Assembly: GCA_013376995.1 (NCBI GenBank)
Contig: JACAAZ010000013.1
Coordinates: 70,645-134,644, forward strand
Source of the DNA: Bacteroidota bacterium
GTDB lineage: Bacteria; Bacteroidota; Bacteroidia; Bacteroidales; UBA4417
Direction of reading: 5' to 3'
Length of the DNA stretch: 64,000 nucleotides
Part shown: positions 1 through 8,651 of the stretch, piece after piece
How positions within the stretch are numbered: the first letter of the stretch is position 1
Layout: every line of letters starts with the position of its first letter
Notes under the pieces: generated by a model
Told to the model about the DNA's origin: nothing
What the model saw: the letters and a program-made list of their open reading frames with translations, nothing else
Database searches by the model: none
Position numbers and translations under genes: made by a program

Positions 1-2
1 AG

Positions 3-476
3 AATTATTCCGGTCTTTTTTCATGGGTGAGGACAACGCCCGGAAAAACTTCCACCACTCCGGCAAATACCTATCATATTCCAGTCAATAAGGAAAAAGT
101 TGAAGCAGTTGTTGCTCCTGCATCTATTTTGAACAAGGCAGATCATTCATTTACCCCTTCAGCTATTTCTTATGCAGCGATCAAGGCAAACGGCCTTATG
201 AAAAAGGAACAATCTCCTGTTGCTGTGACTCCTTTATCAGCTTGTCCGGATAAGTATTTCATTATCGGAGGGGCATTCCGTGAACACGGCAATGCTTTGA
301 AATTGATTGAAGAACTCAAATCCAAAGGATACCCGGCTGCGATCATTGATACTACCAATACAGGTATGTTTGTTGTCAGTATTAAAGGATTTGCCGGAAA
401 GAACGAGGCACTTCAAGAAATTTCATCAATTAGAGGCGAAGGATACCAGGGCGCCTGGATCATGCACAAAATCTAA
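3..476 (+). CDS. SPOR-domain protein, 3' part only (gene begins before the window)
   Basis: The frame is open to the left edge: codons from base 3 read N-Y-S-G-L-F-S-W directly before a GTG at 27, so the gene is cut by the window and the GTG is probably an internal Val codon. The last 75 or so residues, from DKYFIIGGAF to AWIMHKI, look like a SPOR domain, with paired strands FIIGGAF and FVVSIKGF around a helix. SPOR domains bind peptidoglycan stripped of stem peptides at division sites. The Thr/Pro/Ala-rich stretch before it resembles a periplasmic linker. The N-terminal half cannot be seen, so membrane anchoring or any other domain is unknown. Confidence 0.8.
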   Translation, partial: NYSGLFSWVRTTPGKTSTTPANTYHIPVNKEKVEAVVAPASILNKADHSFTPSAISYAAIKANGLMKKEQSPVAVTPLSACPDKYFIIGGAFREHGNALKLIEELKSKGYPAAIIDTTNTGMFVVSIKGFAGKNEALQEISSIRGEGYQGAWIMHKI

Positions 477-580
477 GAATTTATTCAAATCTTCTATTTT
501 TGCAGTGACATTACTCATGATGTCCTGAATTCTTATTTTGGAGTAGATCTTTATACATTCATTCACTTAATTTATTTCGC

Positions 581-1255
581 TTGGCTAAACGAAAACTAGA
601 ACGATTTGCCGAGAATGCCACATTCGAGCATTTCTTTCAACCAACCTGGGAGGAACTGAGAGATGGTTTCTCTCTCAAAGGAAGCTGGCATAAGAGCTTC
701 TTCAAAAATGACAATCCAATCATTGTTGAGTTGGGTTGTGGTAAAGGTGAGTACACTGTTGACCTGGGGAGGAGGTATCCTGGTAAAAACTATATCGGGA
801 TTGATAAGAAGGGTGCCCGTATGTGGAGGGGTGCCAAGACCAGTAAGGAAATAGTCCTCCCAAATGTAGCTTTCGTGCGGATGAGAGCTGAGAGTATCGC
901 GGAGGTTTTTGCTGCAGCTGAGATAGATGAGATATGGATCACCTTCCCTGAGCCACAACCTAACAGTCCAAGGACCAAAAAGAGGTTTACTTCTCCCCAG
1001 TTTATCGAACGGTATAGAAAGATACTAAAGGAAAACGGAATCATTCACCTGAAAACCGACAATGATCTTTTCTACACGTATACCCTGGAGGTAATAAAAG
1101 AGAGCAACCACAAGCTGCTTTATTCTACTGATGATCTTTATAATTCTCCCGATGATCCTGAGATTAAGGATGTCCTGCCAGTTCAGACTCATTACGAAAA
1201 GATTTGGCTTGATAAAGGGTTAAAGATCAAGTATTTACGATTTCAGCTGGTTTAA
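581..1255 (+). CDS. trmB: tRNA (guanine-N7-)-methyltransferase TrmB
   Basis: Makes m7G46 in the variable loop of tRNA using S-adenosylmethionine. The 224-residue protein has the SAM-binding motif VELGCGKGEYTVDLG at about residues 49-63, the acidic IGIDKKG strand, and the family signature TFPEPQPN followed by KKRFTSPQF. The start is TTG at 581, which gives the usual MAKRKL-type N-terminus; no ATG lies nearby in frame. The alkyltransferase-like gene follows 20 bases downstream on the same strand, so the two are probably co-transcribed. Confidence 0.93.
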   Translation: MAKRKLERFAENATFEHFFQPTWEELRDGFSLKGSWHKSFFKNDNPIIVELGCGKGEYTVDLGRRYPGKNYIGIDKKGARMWRGAKTSKEIVLPNVAFVRMRAESIAEVFAAAEIDEIWITFPEPQPNSPRTKKRFTSPQFIERYRKILKENGIIHLKTDNDLFYTYTLEVIKESNHKLLYSTDDLYNSPDDPEIKDVLPVQTHYEKIWLDKGLKIKYLRFQLV

Positions 1256-1275
1256 TCACGTGAGTTAACCATACT

Positions 1276-1611
1276 ATGGAAGATTTCACATTTTTTGAAA
1301 AGGTTTATGCCGTGGTGATGGAAATTCCTTTTGGAAGGGTTACATCTTATGGAGCCATAGCCAGGTACCTTGGGACCGGTGGGTCAGCCAGGATGGTTGG
1401 ATGGGCTATGAATGCCAGCCACACTCAACTGCAGATGGTACCTGCTCACAGGGTCGTTAACAGGAATGGCTTACTTACAGGCAAACACCACTTTGGAGGG
1501 CCCGATGTTATGAAGCAACTTTTGGAGAGTGAAGGGTTGGAGATAAGTGGAGATCAAATAGTAAATTTCAGGGAGCGATATTGGGATCCAGCAGTGGAAC
1601 TGAACCTTTAA
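1276..1611 (+). CDS. Alkyltransferase-like protein (ATL, MGMT-fold, no catalytic Cys)
   Basis: A 111-residue protein matching the DNA-binding domain of O6-alkylguanine-DNA alkyltransferases: GRVTSYGAIARYLG (helix-turn-helix), then MVPAHRVV and NGLLTG. In active MGMT/Ogt enzymes this motif is PCHRV with the acceptor Cys; here residue 57 is Ala. That substitution and the short length are the hallmarks of ATL proteins, which bind O6-alkylguanine without repairing it and hand the lesion to nucleotide excision repair. Function is inferred from the family. The gene lies 20 bases after trmB. Confidence 0.88.
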   Translation: MEDFTFFEKVYAVVMEIPFGRVTSYGAIARYLGTGGSARMVGWAMNASHTQLQMVPAHRVVNRNGLLTGKHHFGGPDVMKQLLESEGLEISGDQIVNFRERYWDPAVELNL

Positions 1612-1662
1612 TAGACCGGGGATAGCCTGTTAAGCCATTTTCCCGTTAATACAGATTTAGGT

Positions 1663-2721
1663 TTATTCAGGGTAGGTTACCCGGAAGAATGAGTCAAGCT
1701 GAAAGCCGGAAGTTAATATCCCTGAACGGTTTTCCAGGTAGAAATCTCGAATCCTGTCTACTGGTATTAGCCAGGTGATACCATAGTTTATCTCATTTTT
1801 AGATTTTACATAAAGTGGCCCCTGGTAAGGAATGGATGGATTATAATCGTACTCGAAGATCTCTTTTTCGGGTTTCAGAAAGTATTCTTTCGAGGCGGTG
1901 ACTGAACGTCCAATCCCGATAAGTTCAAAATTCGGGATTCCATCCTTAAGAGCAAGGGCAATTCCCCCGCTGAACCCTTCGTTGAATGGCGCATCCGTAA
2001 GAAGATGATTGTCAGGGTCATTTGATTTGCTGACAATTCCCTTTGTAAGCATCAACTGACCAGCAGGATATCCTGCAAGGTAAATAAATGTACCCCAGCG
2101 GATCTCAGCAGAGTGACCGGTTGGATACGGGAAAACAGGGATAATTTGTCCTGAAAGTGCTGGCTCATATTCCCTGCCTAGAATTGCAAGGTCTTTATCA
2201 TGGTTACAGGCCAGGATGCGAAAACCATTGCCATTGGGAATATCCCGGACAGTAATCTGCTCTTTGGTTTTAAAAGAGATGCTACGCAGATAATGGTTAG
2301 CCTCCAGGTCACTATATTCAGACCATGAAATTATGGTATCAGGCAGATTAACGATATGGGCGCAGGTCAAAAGGGCAATCTTGTTTTCATCAGACTGGAT
2401 GACGAGCGCGGTGCCTGAAGTTGCCTCGTTTGACGTTATCCGGGCATCTGCATTTGAAAATGCATCCTTTTCAGTTAATGACGCAAGGGTAATGTGGCTT
2501 TGTTCCCCAAAAACGTAGGTCTTGTAAACCGTGTAGCAATTTACCTTTTTAACCGACCTGAGTATCGTTTCAAGTTGATCTGATCCATCAGCAGTAGGGA
2601 AGGAAGCATCATATTTCCCATCCGGCTTTGCATGCTGTGAATTGGCTAAATGGCTGGAGCAAGCCTGAAAAATCAACAAACTGATCATTAGAATTCCTGG
2701 GAAAAATCTGCTTCTGATCAT
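1663..2721 (-). CDS. Trypsin-like serine protease lipoprotein
   Basis: A 352-residue exported protein. The N-terminus has a basic start, a hydrophobic stretch and a lipobox ending in Cys21 (LLIFQAC). A putative chymotrypsin-fold catalytic triad is visible in the right order: His122 in LLTCAHIV, Asp177 in DKDLAIL, and Ser251 in EGFSGGIAL. This pattern is typical of trypsin-like peptidase domains. No PDZ domain is apparent, which argues against a DegP/HtrA assignment. It is convergent with the ATL gene and divergent from mrp. Substrate unknown; it may be a surface or periplasmic protease. Confidence 0.72.
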   Translation of the reverse strand: MIRSRFFPGILMISLLIFQACSSHLANSQHAKPDGKYDASFPTADGSDQLETILRSVKKVNCYTVYKTYVFGEQSHITLASLTEKDAFSNADARITSNEATSGTALVIQSDENKIALLTCAHIVNLPDTIISWSEYSDLEANHYLRSISFKTKEQITVRDIPNGNGFRILACNHDKDLAILGREYEPALSGQIIPVFPYPTGHSAEIRWGTFIYLAGYPAGQLMLTKGIVSKSNDPDNHLLTDAPFNEGFSGGIALALKDGIPNFELIGIGRSVTASKEYFLKPEKEIFEYDYNPSIPYQGPLYVKSKNEINYGITWLIPVDRIRDFYLENRSGILTSGFQLDSFFRVTYPE

Positions 2722-2875
2722 CTTTGTAACTTATAAAGCTCCGTTTTGGATTATCAAATTTAAGGATTCAGCATCAAAATATTAAATGAGGATAAAAATT
2801 ACTTGAATTATGAATTCTGTTTTCAAAGAAACCTTTATCTTTACGTATTCTAAATAAAAATAATATTTACCCCAG

Positions 2876-3973
2876 ATGGTTATAGCTAAAGAGCAGGTAT
2901 TGAGTGCATTAAGTACTGTAATGGATCCAGACCTGCAAAATGATGTAGTTACTTTAGGCATGATTGAAGATATATCAATAGAGGGTAATCATATCAGTTT
3001 TAAACTTGTATTGACTACTCCCGCCTGCCCGCTTAAGGATAAAATGAAAAATGACTGTATTCAGGCTATTCAATCGAGGATTGATCCCAATGCAACAGTT
3101 GATGTTGAAGTGAATTCAAGAACTACGACCAGAAGAAAAGAAGGTGGTAATATGTTGAAGGATGTGAAGAACATTATTGCTGTGGTATCTGGAAAAGGAG
3201 GAGTTGGTAAATCGACTGTTGCGGCTAATCTTGCCGTTTCCCTTGCAAAGCTTGGAGCTAAGGTTGGATTGCTTGACGCTGATATTTACGGGCCATCCGT
3301 TCCATTAATGTTTGGCCTTATGGATGCACATCCTGAAGCAAGAGAAGAAGATGGTCGTACAATCCTGATCCCTGTTGAAAAATTTGGTATTAAGATGCTT
3401 TCGATCGGATTTTTTGTTGATCCTTCAAAAGCCTTGGTATGGAGAGGCCCGATGGCATCCAACTATCTTAGCCAGATGCTTACAGGGGGAGAGTGGGGTG
3501 AATTGGATTACCTAGTAATTGATATGCCGCCTGGTACCGGAGATATACACCTGACGCTTGTTCAGACAGTACCAGTAACCGGGGCCGCAATTGTAACAAC
3601 ACCCCAGGAAGTAGCGCTGGCAGATGCCAGGAAAGCATTTGGTATGTTTGCTGCGGATGGAATAAAGGTGCCTATTTTGGGGCTTATTGAAAATATGGCA
3701 TGGTTTACGCCTGCTGAGTTACCCAACAATAAGTACTATATTTTTGGTAAGGAAGGTGGAAAGAGATTTGCAGAAGAGAATGGGATACCATTGTTAGGCC
3801 AGATTCCGCTTGTACAGGGAATCTGTGATTCAGGGGACCAGGGCAGCCCAATTTCTTTGGATGAATTTTCTCCCGTATCCGGTGCGTTCAGGGAACTTGC
3901 AGAAAACGTGGCCAGACAGGTGTCGATAAGGAATTCGAGCATGGATCCTACCAGGATGGTAGAAGTTAAATAA
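2876..3973 (+). CDS. mrp: Mrp/ApbC-family iron-sulfur cluster carrier ATPase
   Basis: A 365-residue P-loop ATPase of the Mrp/NBP35 group, thought to deliver Fe-S clusters to apoproteins in the cytoplasm. Residues 1-85 form a MIP18/DUF59 domain (MDPDLQNDVVTLGM, TTPACPLKD). The deviant Walker A, GKGGVGKS, is at residues 106-113, followed by LLDADIYGPSVP and IDMPPGTGD. The C-terminal CxxC that holds the bridging cluster in canonical ApbC/Mrp is absent: the segment after ENMAWF reads TPAELPNNKYYIFG. The stop codon overlaps the first base of the next start, so this and the NifU-like gene form a coupled Fe-S operon. Confidence 0.92.
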   Translation: MVIAKEQVLSALSTVMDPDLQNDVVTLGMIEDISIEGNHISFKLVLTTPACPLKDKMKNDCIQAIQSRIDPNATVDVEVNSRTTTRRKEGGNMLKDVKNIIAVVSGKGGVGKSTVAANLAVSLAKLGAKVGLLDADIYGPSVPLMFGLMDAHPEAREEDGRTILIPVEKFGIKMLSIGFFVDPSKALVWRGPMASNYLSQMLTGGEWGELDYLVIDMPPGTGDIHLTLVQTVPVTGAAIVTTPQEVALADARKAFGMFAADGIKVPILGLIENMAWFTPAELPNNKYYIFGKEGGKRFAEENGIPLLGQIPLVQGICDSGDQGSPISLDEFSPVSGAFRELAENVARQVSIRNSSMDPTRMVEVK

Positions 3974-4284
3974 TGATTTTCAAACACTCAAATAACACTG
4001 CTATAGAGCAGGATAACCAAACACAAAATCGCATTAAAATGGCTAATAACCTGGAACTTGAAAGCAAGGTAAAAAATGTAATCGATCAAATCAGGCCCTA
4101 TCTTCAGGCAGATGGTGGCGACATCAGTTTCGTGGAACTAACACAGGAGAATGTCGTCAACGTTGAATTGCAGGGTGCCTGTGGATCATGTCCGTTCAGC
4201 CGGATGACGCTTAAAAACGGAGTTGAAGAAGCAATGCGCAAAGCATTACCTGAAATCAAATCTGTAGAGGCTATCAACCTGTAA
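3973..4284 (+). CDS. NifU C-terminal-domain protein (Fe-S scaffold/carrier)
   Basis: The C-terminal 75 residues match the NifU/Nfu domain: IRPYLQADGGDISFVEL, then GACGSCPFSRMTLKNGVE, with the CxxC that binds a 4Fe-4S cluster between two protomers. The ATG at 3973 overlaps the mrp stop. A second in-frame ATG at 4039 (MANNLELESK) would give an 81-residue protein closer to the usual length of stand-alone Nfu domains; the extra 22 residues do not look conserved. Coupling with Mrp suggests a shared job in cluster assembly. A strong terminator follows at 4305. Confidence 0.9.
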   Translation: MIFKHSNNTAIEQDNQTQNRIKMANNLELESKVKNVIDQIRPYLQADGGDISFVELTQENVVNVELQGACGSCPFSRMTLKNGVEEAMRKALPEIKSVEAINL

Positions 4285-4304
4285 GAAATTTTTGTGATTG
4301 CATT

Positions 4305-4342
4305 AAGCAGGACTCATTCATTAAAGATGTCCTGCTTTTTTT
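4305..4342 (+). terminator. Rho-independent terminator of the mrp-nifU operon
   Basis: A 9-bp perfect stem, AAGCAGGAC (4305-4313) with GTCCTGCTT (4329-4337), followed by a run of T up to 4342. It lies 20 bases after the nifU stop and abuts the end of the convergent nadE. Read on the minus strand the hairpin is followed only by TTAATG, so it mainly serves the + strand. Confidence 0.85.
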
Positions 4343-5993
4343 ATGATAGGTACTTTGCCACGATTGGCATGCGACGGCCTGATCCAAATGCTTTGGGAGA
4401 GACTCTTAAAATGGGAGGTGTTTGATGCCTTTTCCATTCATTCATGTTAACCATTTTCAGTATCCTGCTAACCAATGAGGGGTCAAAACCGGCATTTATT
4501 ATCTTATCAGGGCCTTCCCTCAACTCAATATATTTATAGAGGATCTGATCGAGTATCGGGTAATCGGGCAGAGAATCGCTATCCTTTTGTCCTGGCCTTA
4601 ATTCGGCAGATGGAGGTTTTGTAATACTGTTTAGCGGGATAATTTCAGAATCCCTGTTTATGTAGTTGGCAAGTTCATAAACATCGGTTTTGTAGACATC
4701 GCCAAGAACAGAGATTCCGCCGCACATATCTCCATACAATGTCCCATATCCAACGGCAGCTTCACTTTTGTTGGAGGTGTTCAACAATATATAGCCCAGT
4801 TTATTGGCCAGACCCATGAGTAAAACAGCACGTACGCGGGCCTGGATATTTTCTTCAGCGAGATTAAAGGGAATTCCTTCAAAGTGAGGATTTAATGAAT
4901 CCATCAGGCTTTGAAATCCATGCTCAATGTTAATTGTATAATAGGGACACTCCAGGTTCTCAGCCAATTCTTTTGCATCCGTAATGGAATGCCCTGAAGA
5001 GAATGCCGAGGGCAGGAGCACGGCAAGTACATTGGATGGCCCCAGGGCTTTGGATGCAAGAGCCAGAGTAACAGCTGAGTCAATTCCTCCTGATAGGCCC
5101 AGGATTGCTTTGGAGAATCCCATTTTCCGGAAATAGTTGTTGATTCCCATGACCAGAGCATCATGTATTAATTCAGCTTTAGCCGGTTTATGTCTGTCAT
5201 CTTTCCTGCTCGATTTAGCAAGCTTATCTGGTTTGTATAATTCCAGGTCAAAAACGGCAAAGTCCTCTGCAAAAGCATTGAGATTTAGGATGATATCCCC
5301 ATCCTTATTAATAATCTTTGAATTGCCATCAAACAGGAGTTCAGTCTGGGCGCCAACATGGTTTACATAGATAACCGGAATACCGTACTTGCGTGCATTC
5401 TCCCTTAATACTCCATTACGTTCTTCTTCCTGTGACCAGGTAAACGGAGATGCAGCAATGTTAATGAGAAGATCCGGATTCTGGGAAGCGAGTTCCTCCA
5501 TCGGATTGGCAACGTAAAGTGGCTCAGGGCCGGTATTCCATATATCTTCACAAATTGTAAGTGCAATTTTTATGTCCTTGTACTTTACTACCTGGAAATC
5601 CTGGTTTGGCTCAAAGTACCGGTATTCATCGAAAATGTCATAGTTTGGAAGCAATGACTTATTTGTAACGGATTGAATTTTACCATCCGAAAGCATAACT
5701 GCAGAATTGAACAAGCTTTTTCCTTTCTTCTGCGGATTCAGGGTTGGAGCGCCGATAATGGCTGAAATTCCCCTACATTCAATGGCTATTGATTCCAGCG
5801 ATTTATAACAACGGTCTATGAAGTCATCAAATTCGAGGAAATCACGGGGAGGATAACCGCTGATGGCTAATTCTGCAAAGACTATCAATTCAGTTTCCTG
5901 ATTCCTGGCTTTTCGAATGCAATCAAGGATCTTAGCCTTATTGGATTCAAAGTCCCCGATGGTGTAATTAAGTTGAGCCAATGCAATTCTCAT
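4341..5993 (-). CDS. nadE: Glutamine-dependent NAD+ synthetase
   Basis: Catalyses the last step of NAD synthesis, amidating deamido-NAD with ATP and glutamine. The 550-residue protein has an N-terminal nitrilase-type amidase whose triad is visible as Glu41, Lys112 and Cys148 (LTICED). The C-terminal synthetase carries the PP-loop SGGIDSA at residues 301-307 and SNKSEAAVGYGTLYGDMCGG further on. The fused amidase means ammonia is channelled from glutamine rather than taken from solution. Its start is 19 bases beyond a TAnnTTTG-like element on the minus strand. Confidence 0.96.
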   Translation of the reverse strand: MRIALAQLNYTIGDFESNKAKILDCIRKARNQETELIVFAELAISGYPPRDFLEFDDFIDRCYKSLESIAIECRGISAIIGAPTLNPQKKGKSLFNSAVMLSDGKIQSVTNKSLLPNYDIFDEYRYFEPNQDFQVVKYKDIKIALTICEDIWNTGPEPLYVANPMEELASQNPDLLINIAASPFTWSQEEERNGVLRENARKYGIPVIYVNHVGAQTELLFDGNSKIINKDGDIILNLNAFAEDFAVFDLELYKPDKLAKSSRKDDRHKPAKAELIHDALVMGINNYFRKMGFSKAILGLSGGIDSAVTLALASKALGPSNVLAVLLPSAFSSGHSITDAKELAENLECPYYTINIEHGFQSLMDSLNPHFEGIPFNLAEENIQARVRAVLLMGLANKLGYILLNTSNKSEAAVGYGTLYGDMCGGISVLGDVYKTDVYELANYINRDSEIIPLNSITKPPSAELRPGQKDSDSLPDYPILDQILYKYIELREGPDKIINAGFDPSLVSRILKMVNMNEWKRHQTPPILRVSPKAFGSGRRMPIVAKYLS

Positions 5994-6011
5994 CCGCAGT
6001 ATATTTTATTG

Positions 6012-6019
6012 CAAAAATA
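6012..6019 (-). promoter_or_regulatory. Possible -7 element for nadE
   Basis: On the minus strand bases 6019-6012 read TATTTTTG, matching TAnnTTTG, with the nadE ATG 19 bases downstream. The same T-rich bases are the tail of the terminator of the upstream gene. No good -33 TTTG is visible, so this is tentative. Confidence 0.35.
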
Positions 6020-6042
6020 AAGCCCGACAGTATTGCCGGGCT
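6013..6042 (-). terminator. Terminator after the outer-membrane barrel gene (minus strand)
   Basis: Stem AGCCCG (6021-6026) with CGGGCT (6037-6042). On the minus strand it is followed by TTATTTTTG, so it can end transcription of the barrel gene that stops at 6062. The stem is only 6 bp but GC-rich. Confidence 0.7.
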
Positions 6043-6061
6043 AGTTTCAAGGAATATTTTT

Positions 6062-6736
6062 TTAGAAGAGCACTGCTATACTTAATTCGACAAAACTGAG
6101 TGTAGCTTTTTCTTTTTTGGAAGTTGCATGATTAGAGTCAGTCAGCATATCTGTGAACCCATTGTTGATGGCCAGGCCAGCGCTAAAAGTTGGTCCAGCT
6201 TTTAGAGTGTATTCTGCTCCTAATCCAACGATGAGGGATTCACGCAGGAATGACACCTTTTCATAGTTTGACTTTGAGGAGTTTACGGTTGTATTCTGAT
6301 AGGTGAATTCATCCTTTGCTTTTGCATCGAAGCGAAAAGATGTGCCAAAGCCAATCTGCCCGTAGTACTTCATATTCCCGATGGCATTGGTGCGCATTTT
6401 AAGAGTAAGGGGGATTTCGATACTCTTGACAAAATATTCGCGGCTCATATTACCAGCATGGCTGGCAGAATCAGTAGTTGGGAATTTGAGGTTACCACCA
6501 TTGAATAGCACATTGAAGCCGGTTGCAATGCAATGGTTGTCGGAGAAATTGAACTCGGATATGAATCCCCAGGAGAATCCAAGTTTTGCGCCATTGCCAG
6601 AGTATGTGTCCAGGTTAGGTTTCATCCAGGCAATTTGAGGTGCTGCCTTTAATCCAAATGTGTATTTTTTGAATTGTGCATTTGAAGATATGGTTGCTGT
6701 AACCAGAAGAGTCAAGAAAAAGAGTTTGGTTTTCAT
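6062..6736 (-). CDS. Outer-membrane beta-barrel protein (PorT-like fold)
   Basis: A 224-residue protein with a signal peptide (MKTKLFFLTLLVTATISSNA, cut before Q) and alternating aromatic/hydrophobic strands ending in the terminal Phe typical of outer-membrane barrels (SIAVLF). I place the start at the ATG at 6736, because the 12 residues in front of it precede the signal peptide and look untranslated. It resembles the small OMP_b-brl/PorT-like barrels common in Bacteroidota. No specific function can be named. It is divergent from another small barrel gene at 6930. Confidence 0.72.
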   Translation of the reverse strand: MKTKLFFLTLLVTATISSNAQFKKYTFGLKAAPQIAWMKPNLDTYSGNGAKLGFSWGFISEFNFSDNHCIATGFNVLFNGGNLKFPTTDSASHAGNMSREYFVKSIEIPLTLKMRTNAIGNMKYYGQIGFGTSFRFDAKAKDEFTYQNTTVNSSKSNYEKVSFLRESLIVGLGAEYTLKAGPTFSAGLAINNGFTDMLTDSNHATSKKEKATLSFVELSIAVLF

Positions 6737-6882
6737 TAATATGGATTTTGTTAATAGACAATTATTGTGCAAAGATCGTTTAAAATAAAGCTAACGTCAT
6801 TGGTCCGCATAAATTATTTATACTGAATATGAATAATGCAGATATCGCTTGCATCTGTCAACTATATCACCTGAATAATAAT

Positions 6883-6890
6883 TAACTTTG
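6883..6890 (+). promoter_or_regulatory. -7 promoter element (TAACTTTG)
   Basis: Perfect match to TAnnTTTG, 39 bases before the chosen ATG at 6930. It overlaps an upstream in-frame start at 6888, which supports the later start. A -33 element is not clear. Confidence 0.5.
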
Positions 6891-6929
6891 ATAATCGTTT
6901 TATATTCATCAAAAGAAAATCCCGGAAAA

Positions 6930-7529
6930 ATGAAAAAGCTCCTCTTCGCCATTATTATTCTTTTTTGCATGCTTGATTCCCAGGCTCAAATACCCGGATT
7001 CAATATTGGGCCTAAGATTGGCTATAATACACGGAAATTATCGACTGACCTGTCGACCATAACCTCCGATATGGATGGAGCAATGCAATTCGGTGTTTTC
7101 ATGAGGATCGGGAAAAAGATTTATGTTCAGCCTGAAGCCAACTATGTAATTAAAGGAGGGAAATTCGGCCTTAGTAATGGCCAACCTGATGTGAAATTAA
7201 AATTAAAGACCCTGACTATTCCAGTAATGCTAGGTTACAGAGTTATAAATGCCAAGATCTTCAATGTGCGTGTCATGGCTGGACCGGCATTTTCATTTAT
7301 TATAGACAAGACTATTCCACCAACAGATAACAGCATATTCCCTATTCATGATAAAAGTGATATCAAGAATTCGACCTGGTCGGTTCAATTAGGTGGAGGG
7401 GTAGATGTATTGGATTTTACCCTGGACGTGAGGTATGAAATTGGTGTTGATAATATATATTCAGGGTCACAGGACTTCAGTTTGAAGAATAACCTCCTGA
7501 ATGTAAGCCTGGGATTCAAACTGCTTTAA
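6930..7529 (+). CDS. Outer-membrane beta-barrel protein
   Basis: A 199-residue protein with signal peptide MKKLLFAIIILFCMLDSQAQ, then a barrel-like pattern of strands (FNIGPKIGYNTR, YVQPEANYVIKGG, FSFIIDKT) and the C-terminal SLGFKLL. It is a PorT-like/OMP_b-brl small barrel by pattern. The start at 6930 is preferred over an in-frame one at 6888 because the latter falls inside a TAACTTTG promoter element and precedes the signal peptide. A terminator follows at 7566. Exact role unknown. Confidence 0.72.
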   Translation: MKKLLFAIIILFCMLDSQAQIPGFNIGPKIGYNTRKLSTDLSTITSDMDGAMQFGVFMRIGKKIYVQPEANYVIKGGKFGLSNGQPDVKLKLKTLTIPVMLGYRVINAKIFNVRVMAGPAFSFIIDKTIPPTDNSIFPIHDKSDIKNSTWSVQLGGGVDVLDFTLDVRYEIGVDNIYSGSQDFSLKNNLLNVSLGFKLL

Positions 7530-7565
7530 TTCCTGGAATGGATTGAATCAGATTCAGAAGAGATT

Positions 7566-7592
7566 GCCATGGATCCTGATCCGTGGCTTTTT
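7566..7592 (+). terminator. Rho-independent terminator
   Basis: Stem GCCATGGAT with ATCCGTGGC (one wobble pair), four-base loop, then TTTTT. It sits 36 bases after the barrel gene and before the GldB-like gene, separating the two transcripts. Confidence 0.75.
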
Positions 7593-7622
7593 ATTAGTTA
7601 CTAATATCAATTAATCAGAAGA

Positions 7623-8624
7623 ATGAATAAGTTCAGCATAGGGATTTTTGGATTGAGTTTGTTGTTGATTTCCTGCCAGTCAGGCAAAGGCCCAGTCAAA
7701 AACGAGAGCAATGCAGTGCAAGTTAAACAGGGCCTGTCAATCCACAGGTATGAGAAAGCCATTTTTTCGCTTGATCCTCAGAAGCTTAGATCTGGTTTAG
7801 CCGGAATATATCCTGAATATTCATTATTTCTTGGCAAGGACTGGCAGGATACGATGAATTTGCTGAGGATGTACAATTTTATTAATGACGATAATATAAA
7901 GGAGTTATATAAACTCGTTATCAAGAATTACCCGGACACTGCCCAGCTACAGTCAGATCTCTTCAACGCTTTTAAAAATGCCACAAAATACTTCCCAAGG
8001 CTTCAAATTCCGACGGTGTATACCTATGTTTCCGGTTTGGACATTGATGAGCCAGTTATCTATTCGGATTCCGCCATGGTAATTGGATTGGATCTTTACC
8101 TGGGCAAAGATGTGGCGGCTTACAGGAAAGCAGGGATCCCGGAGTACAAGATCAGCGGGTTTACCAGAGATAGGGTTATTCCTGAATGTATGCTGGCTGT
8201 TGCCGGGCATCTCATAAAAACAAATGAAGAGAACCTGAGCCTTCTTGACCAAATGATAGCTGCCGGTAAAACCCTTTATTTTCTTGACCAGGTTATACCT
8301 GATACCAAGGATGAATTTAAGATTGGATACCCAGCGGAAAAATTGGATTGGGCTAAGCAGAATGAAGGTAATATTTGGGCATTCATTATTGGAAACCAAC
8401 TGCTCTATACCAGCGATCCTAAAGTGTCAGGTAAATTAATGGTAGATGCCCCGTTCACCTCAGGCCTTGTTAATGAATCTCCAGGAAGGATTGGTGAATG
8501 GGTTGGATGGCAGATTGTTAAGGCCTATATGAGTGAGAATTCCTCAGTTACCCTGGAACAGCTAATGGATAATACTGATTCCCAGTCTATTTTAAGGGGG
8601 TCTAAGTATAAACCAAGAAAATAG
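7623..8624 (+). CDS. GldB-like gliding-motility lipoprotein
   Basis: A 333-residue lipoprotein: signal sequence with lipobox LLLISC ending at Cys18. The body resembles GldB: an N-terminal RYEKAIFSLDP segment, a YVSGLDIDEPVIY strand, a DLYLGKD block, and the C-terminal GRIGEWVGWQIVKAYM / SILRGSKYKP. GldB is needed for gliding in flavobacteria, but homologues occur in non-gliding Bacteroidota, so motility should not be assumed. No other gld genes are in the window. Family assignment is by recognised pattern; function is inferred. Confidence 0.72.
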   Translation: MNKFSIGIFGLSLLLISCQSGKGPVKNESNAVQVKQGLSIHRYEKAIFSLDPQKLRSGLAGIYPEYSLFLGKDWQDTMNLLRMYNFINDDNIKELYKLVIKNYPDTAQLQSDLFNAFKNATKYFPRLQIPTVYTYVSGLDIDEPVIYSDSAMVIGLDLYLGKDVAAYRKAGIPEYKISGFTRDRVIPECMLAVAGHLIKTNEENLSLLDQMIAAGKTLYFLDQVIPDTKDEFKIGYPAEKLDWAKQNEGNIWAFIIGNQLLYTSDPKVSGKLMVDAPFTSGLVNESPGRIGEWVGWQIVKAYMSENSSVTLEQLMDNTDSQSILRGSKYKPRK

Positions 8625-8651
8625 TTGCTGACTTTAATTTTATAGAAGGTA

